Shown: positions 35,210 through 44,632 of the stretch, piece by piece | Position numbering within the stretch: position 1 is the first letter of the stretch | Layout of the letters: every line of letters starts with the position of its first letter | NCBI RefSeq assembly: GCF_002973535.1 | Contig: NZ_PVEP01000001.1 | Coordinates: forward strand, 682,001-746,000 | Reading direction: 5' to 3' | DNA length: 64,000 bases | Source: Albidovulum denitrificans | GTDB lineage: Bacteria; Pseudomonadota; Alphaproteobacteria; Rhodobacterales; Rhodobacteraceae | Position numbers and translations under genes: made by a program | Notes under the pieces: model-generated | Databases searched by the model: none | The model's input: only the letters and a program-made list of their open reading frames with translations | Told to the model about the DNA's origin: nothing

Positions 35210-36284
35210 TCCGCGCTTCCTTGCCGTGCTGACGGTCAAGAACGAAGGCGCCTTTCTCATCGACTGGCTTGCCCATCACCGGGCGGTGGGGTTCACCGAC
35301 ACCCTCGTGCTGTCGAACGACTGCACCGATGGCACCGACGCGATGCTGGACCGGATGCAGGCGATGGGCTGGCTGACCCATATCCGCAATGACGGCCCCC
35401 ATCCGAAGGGGCCGCAATGGTCGGCGCTGAAGCTGGCGGGCAAGCACCCGTTGCGCAAGGCCGCCGATTGGGTGCTGGTCCTCGACATCGACGAATACGT
35501 CAATATCCACGCGGGCGACGGCACGCTGACGGCCCTTCTGGCCGCGCTGCCGCAGGCGACGGCGATCCCGCTGACATGGCGGCTTTTCGGCAATGCCGGG
35601 CTGCGCGACTATGCCGACCGGCCGGTCACCGAACAGTTCACCCGCGCCGCCCCCGCCGTCATGGGCTGGCCCTGGCGGGCGGCGCTTTTCAAGACGCTCT
35701 TTCGCGACGATGGCAGCTATCGCCGCCTTGGCGTTCACCGCCCGCGCGACCCCGACCCCGCCCGCCTGCCAGCCCAGCGCTGGTTCGACGGCTCGGGCCG
35801 CGCCTTGCCGCCCCTGTTCCATGAAGGGCGCATCTTCTCCACCTACGGGCAGGACAATTACCGGCTGGTGCAGTTGAACCACTACGCGCTTGGCGCGATG
35901 GAAAGCTATGTGCTGAAAGCCGACCGTGGGCGCGCGAACCGCGATGCCTCGGCCTTTGACCTCTCCTACTGGGTCGAACGCAATTTCAGCGCCGAAAGCG
36001 ACCAGACGATCCTGCGCCACGCCGCCCGCAGCGACCCGCTCAGGGCCGAACTTCACGCCGACCCGCAGCTTGCCGCGCTGCATGACGCCGCCGTCCGGTG
36101 GCGGCGGGAACGGTTTCGGGCCTTGATGCTGGATGAGGCCTATCGCGGGCTGATGGGGCGGCTGATGCTGACCCCGGCCAGCGTTCCACTTCCGGTTGAG
36201 GCGCATCGATTCCTCACCTCATTCGCGCTTTCCGCGCAACACCAGCCCCGCCCGGAAACAGATACCGCGCCCTCATCCGATTGA
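35196..36284 (+). CDS. Glycosyltransferase family 2-like protein
   Basis: A 362-residue paralogue of the C-terminal unit of the preceding protein: FLAVLTVKNEGAFLIDWLAH, LSNDCTDGTDAMLDRMQ, the metal motif LDIDEYVNIHAGDGTL, then IPLTWRLFGNAGLRDYADRP. The later RLVQLNHYALGAMESYVLKA matches DWVQLNHYACRSAESFLVKR. It was probably formed by local duplication. The ATG at 35196 lies inside the previous gene with GGGGG upstream, so the two are translationally coupled. It is a cytosolic, nucleotide-sugar-dependent enzyme; target unknown. Confidence 0.85.
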   Translation: MPNTDPRFLAVLTVKNEGAFLIDWLAHHRAVGFTDTLVLSNDCTDGTDAMLDRMQAMGWLTHIRNDGPHPKGPQWSALKLAGKHPLRKAADWVLVLDIDEYVNIHAGDGTLTALLAALPQATAIPLTWRLFGNAGLRDYADRPVTEQFTRAAPAVMGWPWRAALFKTLFRDDGSYRRLGVHRPRDPDPARLPAQRWFDGSGRALPPLFHEGRIFSTYGQDNYRLVQLNHYALGAMESYVLKADRGRANRDASAFDLSYWVERNFSAESDQTILRHAARSDPLRAELHADPQLAALHDAAVRWRRERFRALMLDEAYRGLMGRLMLTPASVPLPVEAHRFLTSFALSAQHQPRPETDTAPSSD

Positions 36285-36408
36285 AAATCAACACCGAAAC
36301 AGTCGCGGCGCAAAACGCGACGAAACACGCCCTTACCCCCGCCATCCCTTGCCAGCGCCCCTGCCAGCCGCGAAAGATAGTTCCCGGGAACGGTACGGAA
36401 TTGGGGGC

Positions 36409-37368
36409 ATGCAAAAGGAAAAGACCGGCACAGCCGGCCCACGGGGCGTGGCCGATGCGGACTGGTACGCCAGGATGGAAGAGATCGGGGATGAGGCGGG
36501 GTTCTTCCAGACCCTCGGCCAACGCCACGCCGCCTTCTTCCTGGACCAGTCCCCGACCCTGCTTGTCACCTTCGAGACGGTCCGCGCCATTCGTGAACAT
36601 CAGCCGGGCCAGCTGCCGCTTGGCTACCAGATCGCCAAGACCCGCGACTGGTCGCATCTGTGCCTGATCGCCGACGGCGACACCTGGTATCGCGACCCGG
36701 CCGTCTTTGCGTTCTTCGACCGCCTCGTGGACGAAGGCTTTTTCGAGGATTTCGACCGCGTCGTCTTTTACGGCGCCGGGATGGCGGGCTATGCGGCGGC
36801 GGCCTTTTCGGTCGCCGCGCCGGGCGCCACGGTGATCGCGGTGCAGCCGCAGGCAACGCTCGACCCCGCCGTCGCCGGATGGGACCCGCGCTGGCCCGAG
36901 ATGCGGCGCACCTCCTTCACCGACCGCTACGGCTATGCCCCCGACATGATCGAGGGCGCGAAAGAGGTCTATGTGATCTTCGACCCCGATCAGGTGCTGG
37001 ACGCGATGCATGCCTCGCTTTTCACCAAGCCCTATGTGACGCCCCTGCCCTGCCGCCATCTCGGCCGTGACCTCGCCACCGCGCTCGATGAGATGCATGT
37101 CCTGCAATCCATGCTGACCGCCGCCGGGACCGGCGCCTTCGACGCCCGCATGTTCGCGATCTTCTACCGCGCGCGGCGCAACTACCGGCCCTATCTGCGC
37201 GGGCTGCTGACCTATCTCGACCGCGACGGTCGCGCCTGGCTCGCCGCGCTTCTCTGCCGCAACGTGGTAGAGCGGATAGAGGCGCCGATGATGAAGGCGC
37301 GGCTTGAACAGTTGCAGAACGATCTGGCGATCATGGGCGAACGCCTGCCCGACCCGCGCCCGCGCTGA
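36409..37368 (+). CDS. Hydrolase-fold pseudoenzyme, paralogue of the 30512-31903 product
   Basis: A 319-residue protein homologous to the C-terminal part of the protein encoded at 30512-31903. Aligned blocks are LIADGDTWYRDPAVFAFFDR with LANGWTWYRDPWVWSEFDR, and VVFYGAGMAGYAAAAFSVAA with VVFYGASMGGYAACAFAPAC. The nucleophile position is Gly (GAGMAG against GASMGG), so the elbow has lost its serine and a glycine, while the acid (VIFDPDQVLD) and His (PLPCRHLGRDLATAL) are kept. The N-terminal domain is missing. The start at 36409 has GGGGG six bases upstream; a TTCCCGGGAA palindrome lies at 36381-36390. A structural or ligand-binding role is more likely than catalysis. Confidence 0.78.
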   Translation: MQKEKTGTAGPRGVADADWYARMEEIGDEAGFFQTLGQRHAAFFLDQSPTLLVTFETVRAIREHQPGQLPLGYQIAKTRDWSHLCLIADGDTWYRDPAVFAFFDRLVDEGFFEDFDRVVFYGAGMAGYAAAAFSVAAPGATVIAVQPQATLDPAVAGWDPRWPEMRRTSFTDRYGYAPDMIEGAKEVYVIFDPDQVLDAMHASLFTKPYVTPLPCRHLGRDLATALDEMHVLQSMLTAAGTGAFDARMFAIFYRARRNYRPYLRGLLTYLDRDGRAWLAALLCRNVVERIEAPMMKARLEQLQNDLAIMGERLPDPRPR

Positions 37369-37380
37369 CGACGCAGATCC

Positions 37381-37473
37381 TATAGCATTTCGGGTTTGCG
37401 CTGCATCAGAATTCGAACCTGTTTCGTTCGAATTCCGATACTTGCTTTCTCAACGAAAACCCGAAACGCTTTA
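37381..37473 (+). repeat. 93-bp dispersed palindromic element, copy 3
   Basis: The same 93-bp nested palindrome, lying between the convergent glycan-cluster gene (stop at 37368) and the deacetylase-like gene (stop at 37511). Here it is wholly intergenic. It is about 91 percent identical to copy 1 by eye. Confidence 0.9.
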
Positions 37474-37510
37474 GACGCACGAAAACCGGCACCCGCCGAC
37501 GCAACAGGCG

Positions 37511-39664
37511 TCAGGGCGCCAGAACCGCCGAAACCGGGCCGATCACGGCCTCTTTCTTCCCCGCCTCGATCCAGCCCTTCAGGGCCGAAACCACCTCGGG
37601 CGTCGCGTGACCGATCAGGACGATACTGCCCGACCGCGCGGCGTCAAACGCGGCGCGGTCGAGGAAGCGCTGGATCGCCTGATCGTCACCGCCCGCCTCG
37701 TCCAGCGACCGCGCGATCCCGGCATAGGGCGCATTCGCCCGCCCCGCCGCCTGACGGCCGGGGTTCAATCCACGCGCCTCGGTCACCAGCCCGCGCCCCT
37801 CGGTGGCCAGCAGCGCCGACATATGTTCCGCCACCCGGCGGTCGCCTTGCAGCGCCGAACCGGGCGCGGCCACCAGCGCCACGGTCTCCGGCAGGCTTTG
37901 CACAAAGCTTTGATAGCTGACCTCCCGGTCGCTCGCCGTCGCGCCGGGGGGCATCGCGGGTTCGTAGATCGCGATCTCATCGCCTGACAGGCGGAAGGTC
38001 TGCGCCAGCGTCGCCGCATCCGCGCGCTCGGGGTTCAGCGCGACGGTCACCGGCGCGCCGATCGCGGCGATCGCGTCGGGTTCGGCGCTGGCGGCGCTGC
38101 CATCCTCGATCAGGATCACGGCGATCACGGGCTTGCCCCCGGCGTTGTCGAAGGCGGCGCGGTAGCGGCTGACGGCGCTGTCGACGGCCTGGTCCGCGCC
38201 GCTTTCGGCCGGGGCGGCCTCGGGCGCGGGGTTCGCCGCCGCGCTGTCGTCGCCGATCCGCGGCAGGCGGTTGATCTGGACCCCGCCGCGCTGGCCGAAG
38301 CCGACCTGCGGTCGGCCGGTGGCACCGATGGGCTGTTGCGGGGCGACGTCGATGATGACCGGCCCACCGTCCGACGGCGCGCTGTTGCCCGGCGTCAGGA
38401 TACGCGACCGGTTCGCCGCCGCGCCGCCCGGCGGGGTCAGGATGGCGCTGTCCTCGGGCGCGGCACTGTCGGCGCCCGCATCTGGCGCGATGATCTGCGG
38501 CAGCTTGGCGCGTTCCGGCTGCGGCGCGGGGTCGATGACGGGTTCGGTGATGGTTTCGGGGGCCACGGCGGCCTCCTCGACCGGCGCGGGGGCCGGTTGG
38601 GGTTCCGGTTCGGGGACGGCTTCCGCGACCGGCTCCGATGCGGGCGCGACCACCTCGGGTTCCGGCAGGATAACCGCTTCCTCGGTCGGCGCGGGCGCGG
38701 GGTCCGGTGCGGGCAGGACCGCTTCAGGTTCGGGCGCGACCTCGGGCGTGACGGCGGCCTCCTCCACCGGCGCGCGGGGGGGTGCGACCGCCTCGGGCGC
38801 GGTGGACGGCGTCGGCACAGCCGCTTCCCCCTCCGGCAGAACCGGCATGAGGGGCGGCGGCAGGTTTTCTCCCGGCGGCGGCACCGGGATGGCGCTGTCG
38901 GGCGCCGGGGCCTCGGCCATCGCCATGGGCGCGGCGGGCGCCGGTTCCGGCAGGATCGCGGGCGCCTCGCCTTGCGCCTCGGGCGGCGCGGCGGGGGCAA
39001 GCTCGGTCAGGGCCGGGCCTTCCTCGGCCAAAGGCGCACTGACCTCGGGCGCGCTGGAGGCCACCGGGGCGGGTTCCTGCGCCGGGACCAGCGGATCGGT
39101 TTCCGGCTTCGGGCGGTTGAACTCCGACCCCGCCGGAACATCGACGACCGGCGTTTCGGGGACCGCCCCGGCCATCGCGGTCTCGGTCGAGGTCTCGGGC
39201 GCCGCTTCGGGTTCGGGCGCCGGGTCCGGGGCGGCCTCTGCCACGGGCGCGGGGACGCTGTCCGGTTCCGGCGCGGCCATCGCCGTTTCCGCAGGCTCAG
39301 GCGCCACGGGGGCCTCTTCGGCGGCGGGCGGCGCGGCCGGGTCCACGACCGTCGCAGCGTCCTCGGGCAGGGCCACAGGCCCAGGCGCCTCGGCCACCAC
39401 CTCGGCCTCCGGCGCCTCCGCCATCACCTCGGCCTCCGGCGCCTCGGGCATCACCGGCGCCTCGGCCACCTCGGGCGCGCTCACCGCTTCTGGCGCCCCG
39501 GCCACCGGCTCAGGGCTTGCGGGCATCTGCAACGGCGCCAGCGGCGGCAGCATCAGCGACACGGCGGCCGCGCTCACCGTCGAAAAGAGCGCCCCGATGA
39601 GCAACCCCGAAACATAACCTCTGCCCACGTCTGCCTCCGACGCAATCGCCTTATCTCTCCGCAT
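37511..39664 (-). CDS. Divergent polysaccharide deacetylase (YibQ/DUF610-like) with very long Pro/Ala/Glu linker
   Basis: A 717-residue protein. Residues 17-39 (YVSGLLIGALFSTVSAAAVS) are a membrane anchor. Residues about 45-480 are a low-complexity Ala/Pro/Glu/Val tract. Residues about 510-717 form the enzyme-like domain: KPVIAVILIEDGSAASAEPD, VTVALNPERADAATLAQTFR, then EIAIYEPAMPPGA, then IVLIGHATPEVVSALKGWIE, as in the divergent deacetylase family beside carboxy-terminal proteases and murein hydrolases. The usual catalytic His/Asp signature of deacetylases is not obvious. The start at 39664 has AAGGCAGG upstream. It is divergent from trpG. Confidence 0.82.
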   Translation of the reverse strand: MRRDKAIASEADVGRGYVSGLLIGALFSTVSAAAVSLMLPPLAPLQMPASPEPVAGAPEAVSAPEVAEAPVMPEAPEAEVMAEAPEAEVVAEAPGPVALPEDAATVVDPAAPPAAEEAPVAPEPAETAMAAPEPDSVPAPVAEAAPDPAPEPEAAPETSTETAMAGAVPETPVVDVPAGSEFNRPKPETDPLVPAQEPAPVASSAPEVSAPLAEEGPALTELAPAAPPEAQGEAPAILPEPAPAAPMAMAEAPAPDSAIPVPPPGENLPPPLMPVLPEGEAAVPTPSTAPEAVAPPRAPVEEAAVTPEVAPEPEAVLPAPDPAPAPTEEAVILPEPEVVAPASEPVAEAVPEPEPQPAPAPVEEAAVAPETITEPVIDPAPQPERAKLPQIIAPDAGADSAAPEDSAILTPPGGAAANRSRILTPGNSAPSDGGPVIIDVAPQQPIGATGRPQVGFGQRGGVQINRLPRIGDDSAAANPAPEAAPAESGADQAVDSAVSRYRAAFDNAGGKPVIAVILIEDGSAASAEPDAIAAIGAPVTVALNPERADAATLAQTFRLSGDEIAIYEPAMPPGATASDREVSYQSFVQSLPETVALVAAPGSALQGDRRVAEHMSALLATEGRGLVTEARGLNPGRQAAGRANAPYAGIARSLDEAGGDDQAIQRFLDRAAFDAARSGSIVLIGHATPEVVSALKGWIEAGKKEAVIGPVSAVLAP

Positions 39665-39762
39665 CCTGCCTTGACCCGGCGGCGCGGCTCTGACCATGTA
39701 TAGCCCGACACGCGGGCGCAATCACCCCCAGATTGCACCTGCCACGCATGAAGGCCACCAAG

Positions 39763-40356
39763 ATGCTGCTCCTGATCGACAACTACGACAGTTTTACCTA
39801 CAACCTCGTCCACTATTTCGGTGAGCTGGGCGCGGATGTCGTGGTCCATCGCAACGATGCGCTGAACGTTCAGGAGGCGATGGCGCTGAAGCCCTCGGCC
39901 ATCGTCCTGTCCCCCGGCCCCGGCACGCCCGAACAATCCGGCATCTGCCTGGCGCTGACCGAAGCCGCGGCCGAAACGAAGACGCCGCTTCTGGGCGTCT
40001 GCCTTGGCCACCAGACCATCGGTCAGGTCTTTGGCGGCAAGGTCGTGCGCTGCCATGAGATCGTGCATGGCAAGATGGGCGCGATGCACCACAGCGGAAA
40101 GGGCGTCTTCGCGGGGCTGCCCTCGCCCTTCGAGGCGACGCGCTATCACTCGCTGATCGTCGACCGGGCAAGCCTGCCCGACAGTCTTGAGGTCACCGCC
40201 TGGCTTGAGGATGGCACGATCATGGGCCTGAAACACCGGGAGCTTCCGATCGAAGGCGTGCAGTTCCACCCCGAATCCATCGCCTCGGAACACGGCCACC
40301 AGATGCTGAAGACCTTTCTGGACGGCGCGAACGTGCCGCTGACGGTGCCGGCATGA
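39763..40356 (+). CDS. trpG: Anthranilate synthase component II (glutamine amidotransferase)
   Basis: A 197-residue class I amidotransferase that supplies ammonia for anthranilate synthesis, possibly also for p-aminobenzoate. It starts [20 protein letters not shown]. The catalytic triad is Cys near residue 79 in LLGVCLGHQ, and His and Glu in [10 protein letters not shown]. The oxyanion region is LSPGPGTPE. The ATG at 39763 has GAAGG eight bases upstream; earlier in-frame starts (39733, 39748) add no conserved residues. trpE is not adjacent. It overlaps trpD by ATGA. Confidence 0.95.
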   Translation: MLLLIDNYDSFTYNLVHYFGELGADVVVHRNDALNVQEAMALKPSAIVLSPGPGTPEQSGICLALTEAAAETKTPLLGVCLGHQTIGQVFGGKVVRCHEIVHGKMGAMHHSGKGVFAGLPSPFEATRYHSLIVDRASLPDSLEVTAWLEDGTIMGLKHRELPIEGVQFHPESIASEHGHQMLKTFLDGANVPLTVPA

Positions 40357-41378
40357 GCGTGATGGACATCCGCCCCCTGATCGGCACCGCCGCCGACCGC
40401 CCCCTGACAAGGGCCGAGGCCGAAGCCGCCTTTGCCGCCCTCTTCGAGGGCGCCGCGACGCCCAGCCAGATGGGCGGGCTTCTGATGGCGCTGCGCACCC
40501 GCGGCGAGACGGTGGAGGAGATTGCCGCCGCCGCCCGCGTCATGCTGTCGAAATGCAACGCGGTGAAGGCGCCCGAAGGCGCGATGGACATCGTCGGCAC
40601 CGGCGGCGACGGCAAGGGAACGCTGAACATCTCAACCGCGACGGCCTTCGTGGTCGCGGGCGCGGGCGTGCCGGTCGCCAAGCACGGCAACCGCAACCTG
40701 TCGTCCAAATCGGGCGCGGCGGACGCGCTGACGCAGTTGGGCATCAACGTGATGGTCGGCCCGGAAGCCGTTGAAAAAGCGCTGGAAAGCTGCGGCATCG
40801 CCTTCATGATGGCGCCCATGCACCACCCCGCGATCCGCCATGTCATGCCGACCCGGACGGAGCTTGGCACCCGCACCGTCTTCAACCTGCTTGGCCCGCT
40901 GACCAACCCCGCAGGCGTGAAGCGGCAGTTGACCGGCGCCTTCGCCCGCGCCTGGATCCGCCCCATGGCGGAAACCTTGCAGGCGCTTGGGTCCGAACGC
41001 GCCTGGCTGGTCCATGGCAGCGACGGCACCGATGAGATCTCGGTCGCGGGCATCACCCATGTCGCCGCCCTTGAGGACGGCGCGGTGCGGGAGTTCGATC
41101 TGCACCCCGAAGAGGCCGGCCTGCCCGTCCACCCGTTCGAGGACCTTCTGGGCGGCACACCCGAAGAGAACACCGTGGCGCTGCGCGCGCTTCTGTCCGG
41201 CGCCGCAGGCGCCTATCGCGACGCGGTGCTTCTGAATGCCGCAGCCGCCCTGCTGATCGCCGGGAAGGCCGGTGACCTGAAGGACGGCGTGGCGCTGGCG
41301 CGCGAGAGCATCGACAGCGGGGCCGCGGCGACGAAGGTCGCGGCGCTGGCCCGCGCCGTGCCTGCCCCCGCCGAATGA
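40353..41378 (+). CDS. trpD: Anthranilate phosphoribosyltransferase
   Basis: A 341-residue enzyme joining anthranilate and PRPP in tryptophan synthesis. The PRPP/Mg loops are [20 protein letters not shown] and [20 protein letters not shown]. Other landmarks are [35 protein letters not shown] and the [11 protein letters not shown] block. Length is normal. It overlaps trpG upstream and ung downstream by 4 bases each, so the three are translated from one message. Confidence 0.97.
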   Translation: MSVMDIRPLIGTAADRPLTRAEAEAAFAALFEGAATPSQMGGLLMALRTRGETVEEIAAAARVMLSKCNAVKAPEGAMDIVGTGGDGKGTLNISTATAFVVAGAGVPVAKHGNRNLSSKSGAADALTQLGINVMVGPEAVEKALESCGIAFMMAPMHHPAIRHVMPTRTELGTRTVFNLLGPLTNPAGVKRQLTGAFARAWIRPMAETLQALGSERAWLVHGSDGTDEISVAGITHVAALEDGAVREFDLHPEEAGLPVHPFEDLLGGTPEENTVALRALLSGAAGAYRDAVLLNAAAALLIAGKAGDLKDGVALARESIDSGAAATKVAALARAVPAPAE

Positions 41379-42016
41379 TCCCCGCCGCCTGGGCCGACCT
41401 GCCGTTCTTCCGGGACGACTGGCCGCGCGTCCGGGCGCGGCTGACGGCCGAGCCCGGCCCGGTCTATCCGCCCGAGGACCGGCTTTTCGCCGCGCTCGAC
41501 CTCTGCGCGCCCGACGATGTGCGGGTCGTGATCCTGGGTCAGGACCCCTATCACACGCCGGGCAAGGCCGACGGTCTGGCCTTTTCCATCCCTCGGGGAT
41601 TTCCCGGCCGCCTCGACAGTCTTGGCAACATCTTCAAGGAGTTGCAGGACGATCTTGGTGTGATGAGGACGCGCACGGAGCTGGACGACTGGGCGCGGCA
41701 GGGGGTGCTTTTGCTCAACACCGCGCTCTCCGTGCCGGAGGGGCGGCCGAAGGCGCATGCGAAGATCGGTTGGGACAGGCTGGTGGCCGACGTGCTGGCG
41801 CGGCTGGATGCCAGCCCGCGCGCGGCCCTTCTTTGGGGCGGCCCGGCGCAGGCGGTGGCGGCGCGGGGGTTGCAGAACCCCGACCACCTGAGGATCGAAA
41901 GCGCCCATCCCTCACCCCTTTCGGCCTGGCGCGGCTTTTTCGGATCGCGCCCCTTCAGCCGGGTGAATGACTGGCTGGTGGCGCGCGGGCAGGCACCGAT
42001 CCGCTGGGCCGGATAG
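41375..42016 (+). CDS. ung: Uracil-DNA glycosylase
   Basis: A 213-residue family 1 uracil-DNA glycosylase, which removes uracil from DNA. The water-activating loop is [19 protein letters not shown], the uracil-binding part is [13 protein letters not shown], and the DNA-intercalating loop is [20 protein letters not shown]. Length is slightly short of the E. coli enzyme. It is set between trpD and trpC, overlapping trpD by ATGA, so a DNA-repair gene is carried inside the tryptophan operon. Confidence 0.95.
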   Translation: MIPAAWADLPFFRDDWPRVRARLTAEPGPVYPPEDRLFAALDLCAPDDVRVVILGQDPYHTPGKADGLAFSIPRGFPGRLDSLGNIFKELQDDLGVMRTRTELDDWARQGVLLLNTALSVPEGRPKAHAKIGWDRLVADVLARLDASPRAALLWGGPAQAVAARGLQNPDHLRIESAHPSPLSAWRGFFGSRPFSRVNDWLVARGQAPIRWAG

Positions 42017-42021
42017 GGCGG

Positions 42022-42074
42022 CGGTGGGGGTTTTCCACCCCCACACCCCCGGAGAGTATTTCGGCAACGAAGAA
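42022..42074 (+). repeat. Intergenic repeat family B, copy 3
   Basis: A GGTGGGGG/CCCCCACA hairpin followed by CCCCCGGAGAGTATTTCGGC and AACGAAGAA. It lies in the 99-bp gap between ung and trpC, and is the copy most like copy 2. Confidence 0.7.
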
Positions 42075-42115
42075 ACAGGCTTTTCGCTGACCGGGCGCGG
42101 CGCTAAGACGGGGCC

Positions 42116-42913
42116 ATGGATATTCTGGACAAGATCAAGGCCTACAAGCTGGACGAGATCGCGGCGGCCAAGCGGGCGCGGCCGCTGGCCGGGGTCGAAG
42201 TGGCGGCGAAGGCGGCAGGCCCGGTGCGCGGCTTCAACGCGGCGCTGGCGCGGGCCGAGGCCGCGGGCTACGGGCTGATCGCGGAGATCAAGAAAGCCTC
42301 CCCCTCCAAGGGGTTGATCCGGGCCGATTTCGACCCCCCGGCGCTGGCACGGGCCTATGAGGCGGGCGGCGCCACCTGCCTGTCGGTCCTGACCGATGCG
42401 CCATCCTTCCAGGGCGCGCCGGAATTCCTGACGGCGGCGCGGGGGGCGGTGGCGCTGCCCGCGCTCAGGAAGGATTTCCTTTACGATACCTATCAGGTCG
42501 CCGAAGCGCGGGCCTGGGGCGCGGACTGCATCCTTGTCATCATGGCCAGCGTCGATGACGCGCTGGCGACCGATCTGGTGGCGGCGGCAACCCATTGGGG
42601 GATGGACGCGCTGATCGAGGTGCATGACGCCGCCGAGATGGAGCGGGCGCTGGCCCTGCCCTCACCCCTGATTGGCGTGAATAACCGCAATCTCAAGACT
42701 TTCGATGTCACTCTTGATGTAACGCGCGACCTTGCGCCGATGGTGCCGAAGGATCGCCGTCTGGTCTGCGAAAGCGGGCTTTTCACCCCCGCCGATCTGG
42801 CGGCGATGGCGGGCTGCGGCGCGCGGTCCTTCCTGATCGGGGAAAGCCTGATGCGGCAGGCCGATGTGGCGGCGGCGACGCGGGCGTTGCTGGCCGGTCC
42901 GGTGGGGGTCTGA
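42116..42913 (+). CDS. trpC: Indole-3-glycerol phosphate synthase
   Basis: A 265-residue TIM barrel that closes the indole ring in tryptophan synthesis. Catalytic residues sit in [40 protein letters not shown] and [20 protein letters not shown], with [16 protein letters not shown] and FLIGESLM as the phosphate site. It is separated from ung by 99 bp containing a repeat, but lies 1 bp before moaC, so the downstream set reads as one operon. Confidence 0.97.
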   Translation: MDILDKIKAYKLDEIAAAKRARPLAGVEVAAKAAGPVRGFNAALARAEAAGYGLIAEIKKASPSKGLIRADFDPPALARAYEAGGATCLSVLTDAPSFQGAPEFLTAARGAVALPALRKDFLYDTYQVAEARAWGADCILVIMASVDDALATDLVAAATHWGMDALIEVHDAAEMERALALPSPLIGVNNRNLKTFDVTLDVTRDLAPMVPKDRRLVCESGLFTPADLAAMAGCGARSFLIGESLMRQADVAAATRALLAGPVGV

Positions 42914-42914
42914 C

Positions 42915-43388
42915 ATGGCGCTGACGCATTTCGACGGCGAGGGCAACGCGCATATGGTCGATGTCTCGGCCAAGGCGGTGACCGACCGGGTCGCGGTGGC
43001 CGAGGCGCGGGTGGTGATGGCGGCAGAGACGCTGGCGCTGGTCACCGAAGGCCGGGCGAAGAAGGGCGACGTGCTGGGCGTTGCGCGGCTCGCGGGGATC
43101 ATGGCGGCGAAGCGGACCGCCGATCTGATCCCGCTCTGCCATCCCTTGCCGATCACGAAGGTCGCGGTGGAGCTGACGCCGGACGCCGCCCTGCCGGGGG
43201 TTCGGATCGAGGCGACGGTGAAGACCACGGGCCAGACCGGGGTGGAGATGGAGGCGCTGACAGCAGCCTCGGTCGCGGCGCTGACGGTCTATGACATGCT
43301 GAAGGCCGCCGAAAAGTCGATGCACATCGAGGGGCTTCGCGTGATCCTGAAAGACGGCGGTAAATCAGGCCGTTACGAGGTGGAGTGA
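42915..43388 (+). CDS. moaC: Cyclic pyranopterin monophosphate synthase
   Basis: A 157-residue MoaC that converts the GTP-derived MoaA product to cyclic pyranopterin monophosphate in molybdenum cofactor synthesis. The family blocks are [40 protein letters not shown], the active-site [33 protein letters not shown] and the closing [20 protein letters not shown]. It begins 1 bp after the trpC stop and runs directly into moeA. Confidence 0.96.
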   Translation: MALTHFDGEGNAHMVDVSAKAVTDRVAVAEARVVMAAETLALVTEGRAKKGDVLGVARLAGIMAAKRTADLIPLCHPLPITKVAVELTPDAALPGVRIEATVKTTGQTGVEMEALTAASVAALTVYDMLKAAEKSMHIEGLRVILKDGGKSGRYEVE

Positions 43389-44585
43389 ATGTCGGGTGGG
43401 TTGATTTCGATCGAAGAGGCGCTGGCGCGGCTTTTCGCGCTTTGCCCGGTGCTTGCCGCCGAAACGGTCGATTTGCGGGCGGCGGCGGACCGGGTGCTGG
43501 CGGCGCCGGTTGTTGCGCGCCTGACCCAGCCGCCCTTCGCCGCCTCGGCCATGGACGGCTATGCGATCCGCGAGCGCGATCATCGGGCCGGGGCGGTCCT
43601 GACGGTGGTGGGCGAATCCGCCGCCGGGCGCGGTTTTGGCGGCGCGGTGACGGATGGCAATGCCGTGCGGATCTTCACCGGCGCGCCGGTGCCGGAGGGC
43701 GCGGAGCGGGTCGTCCTGCAAGAGGACGTGACCCGAGAAGGCGCGCGAATTACGCTTGGTAACCGTCTGGAAAGCGGCGCGAATATCCGGCCCGCCGGGC
43801 AGGACTTCCGCGCGGGCGACCGGATCGAGGCGCCGCGCCGCCTGCGTGCCGCCGACCTTGGCCTGATCGCGGCGATGAACCAGCCGCAGGTACAGGTTAC
43901 CCGTCGCCCCGTCGTGGCGCTGATCGCCACGGGGGATGAACTTGTGATGCCGGGCGAGGTTCCCGGCCCCGACCAGATCGTCGCCTCCAACAGTTTCGCC
44001 CTTGCCGCCATGGCCGAGGCCGAGGGGGCGGAGGTGCGCCTTCTGCCGATCGCGCGCGACAGCGAGGAAAGCCTGCGGAGCCTGTTGACGCTTGCCGCCG
44101 ATGCCGACCTGATCGTGACCATCGGCGGGGCGTCCGTGGGCGACCATGACCTTGTCGGCAAGGTCGCGGGCGACATGGGGCTTGAGCGGGCGTTCTGGAA
44201 GATCGCCATGCGTCCGGGCAAGCCGCTGATGGCGGGGCGGATCGCCGGGTCTGTGCTTCTGGGTCTGCCGGGAAACCCCGTATCCTCAATCGTTTGCGGC
44301 CACCTCTTCATGTTGCCGATGCTGCGCGCGATGCAAGGCCTGCCGCAAGGCCCCGCGCCGCGCGCGACCGCCCGGCTGGCCGAGGACCTGCCCGCCAATG
44401 GCCCGCGCGAGCATTACATGCGCGCCACGCTTGATCGGACGGCTGCCATGCCGGTGATCCGCCCGTTCGACCGCCAGGACAGCGCGCTGCTGTCGATCCT
44501 GACCCGCGCCGATGCGCTTCTGGTGCGCCCGGCGGGGGACGGGCCGGTCGCGGCGGGGACCGAGGTCGGCTATGTCCCGATCTGA
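43389..44585 (+). CDS. moeA: Molybdopterin molybdenumtransferase (MoeA/Glp)
   Basis: A 398-residue gephyrin-like enzyme that inserts molybdate into molybdopterin. Domain landmarks are RLTQPPFAASAMDGYAIRER, NAVRIFTGAPVPEGAERVVL, ANIRPAGQDFRAGD, the MogA-like core VVALIATGDELVMPGEVPGP and VTIGGASVGDHDLVGKV, and MRPGKPLMAGRIAG with LLGLPGNPVSSIVCGHLF. It starts immediately after moaC. A second, more distant MoeA-like gene lies at 21991-22992. Confidence 0.96.
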   Translation: MSGGLISIEEALARLFALCPVLAAETVDLRAAADRVLAAPVVARLTQPPFAASAMDGYAIRERDHRAGAVLTVVGESAAGRGFGGAVTDGNAVRIFTGAPVPEGAERVVLQEDVTREGARITLGNRLESGANIRPAGQDFRAGDRIEAPRRLRAADLGLIAAMNQPQVQVTRRPVVALIATGDELVMPGEVPGPDQIVASNSFALAAMAEAEGAEVRLLPIARDSEESLRSLLTLAADADLIVTIGGASVGDHDLVGKVAGDMGLERAFWKIAMRPGKPLMAGRIAGSVLLGLPGNPVSSIVCGHLFMLPMLRAMQGLPQGPAPRATARLAEDLPANGPREHYMRATLDRTAAMPVIRPFDRQDSALLSILTRADALLVRPAGDGPVAAGTEVGYVPI

Positions 44586-44603
44586 GAGACGGCGCACAAG
44601 CGT

Positions 44604-44632
44604 TTGACACAAACCGGGAACGCGGGTAGAAC
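44604..44632 (+). promoter_or_regulatory. lexA promoter
   Basis: A perfect -35 TTGACA at 44604-44609, a 17-bp spacer and TAGAAC at 44627-44632 as the -10. The -10 overlaps the first LexA box. Transcription would start near 44639, about 38 nt before the ATG. Confidence 0.75.

Noticed and set aside
39665-39762. Tryptophan leader peptide/attenuator before trpG
   Set aside because: No short open frame with tandem Trp codons and no terminator hairpin are visible.
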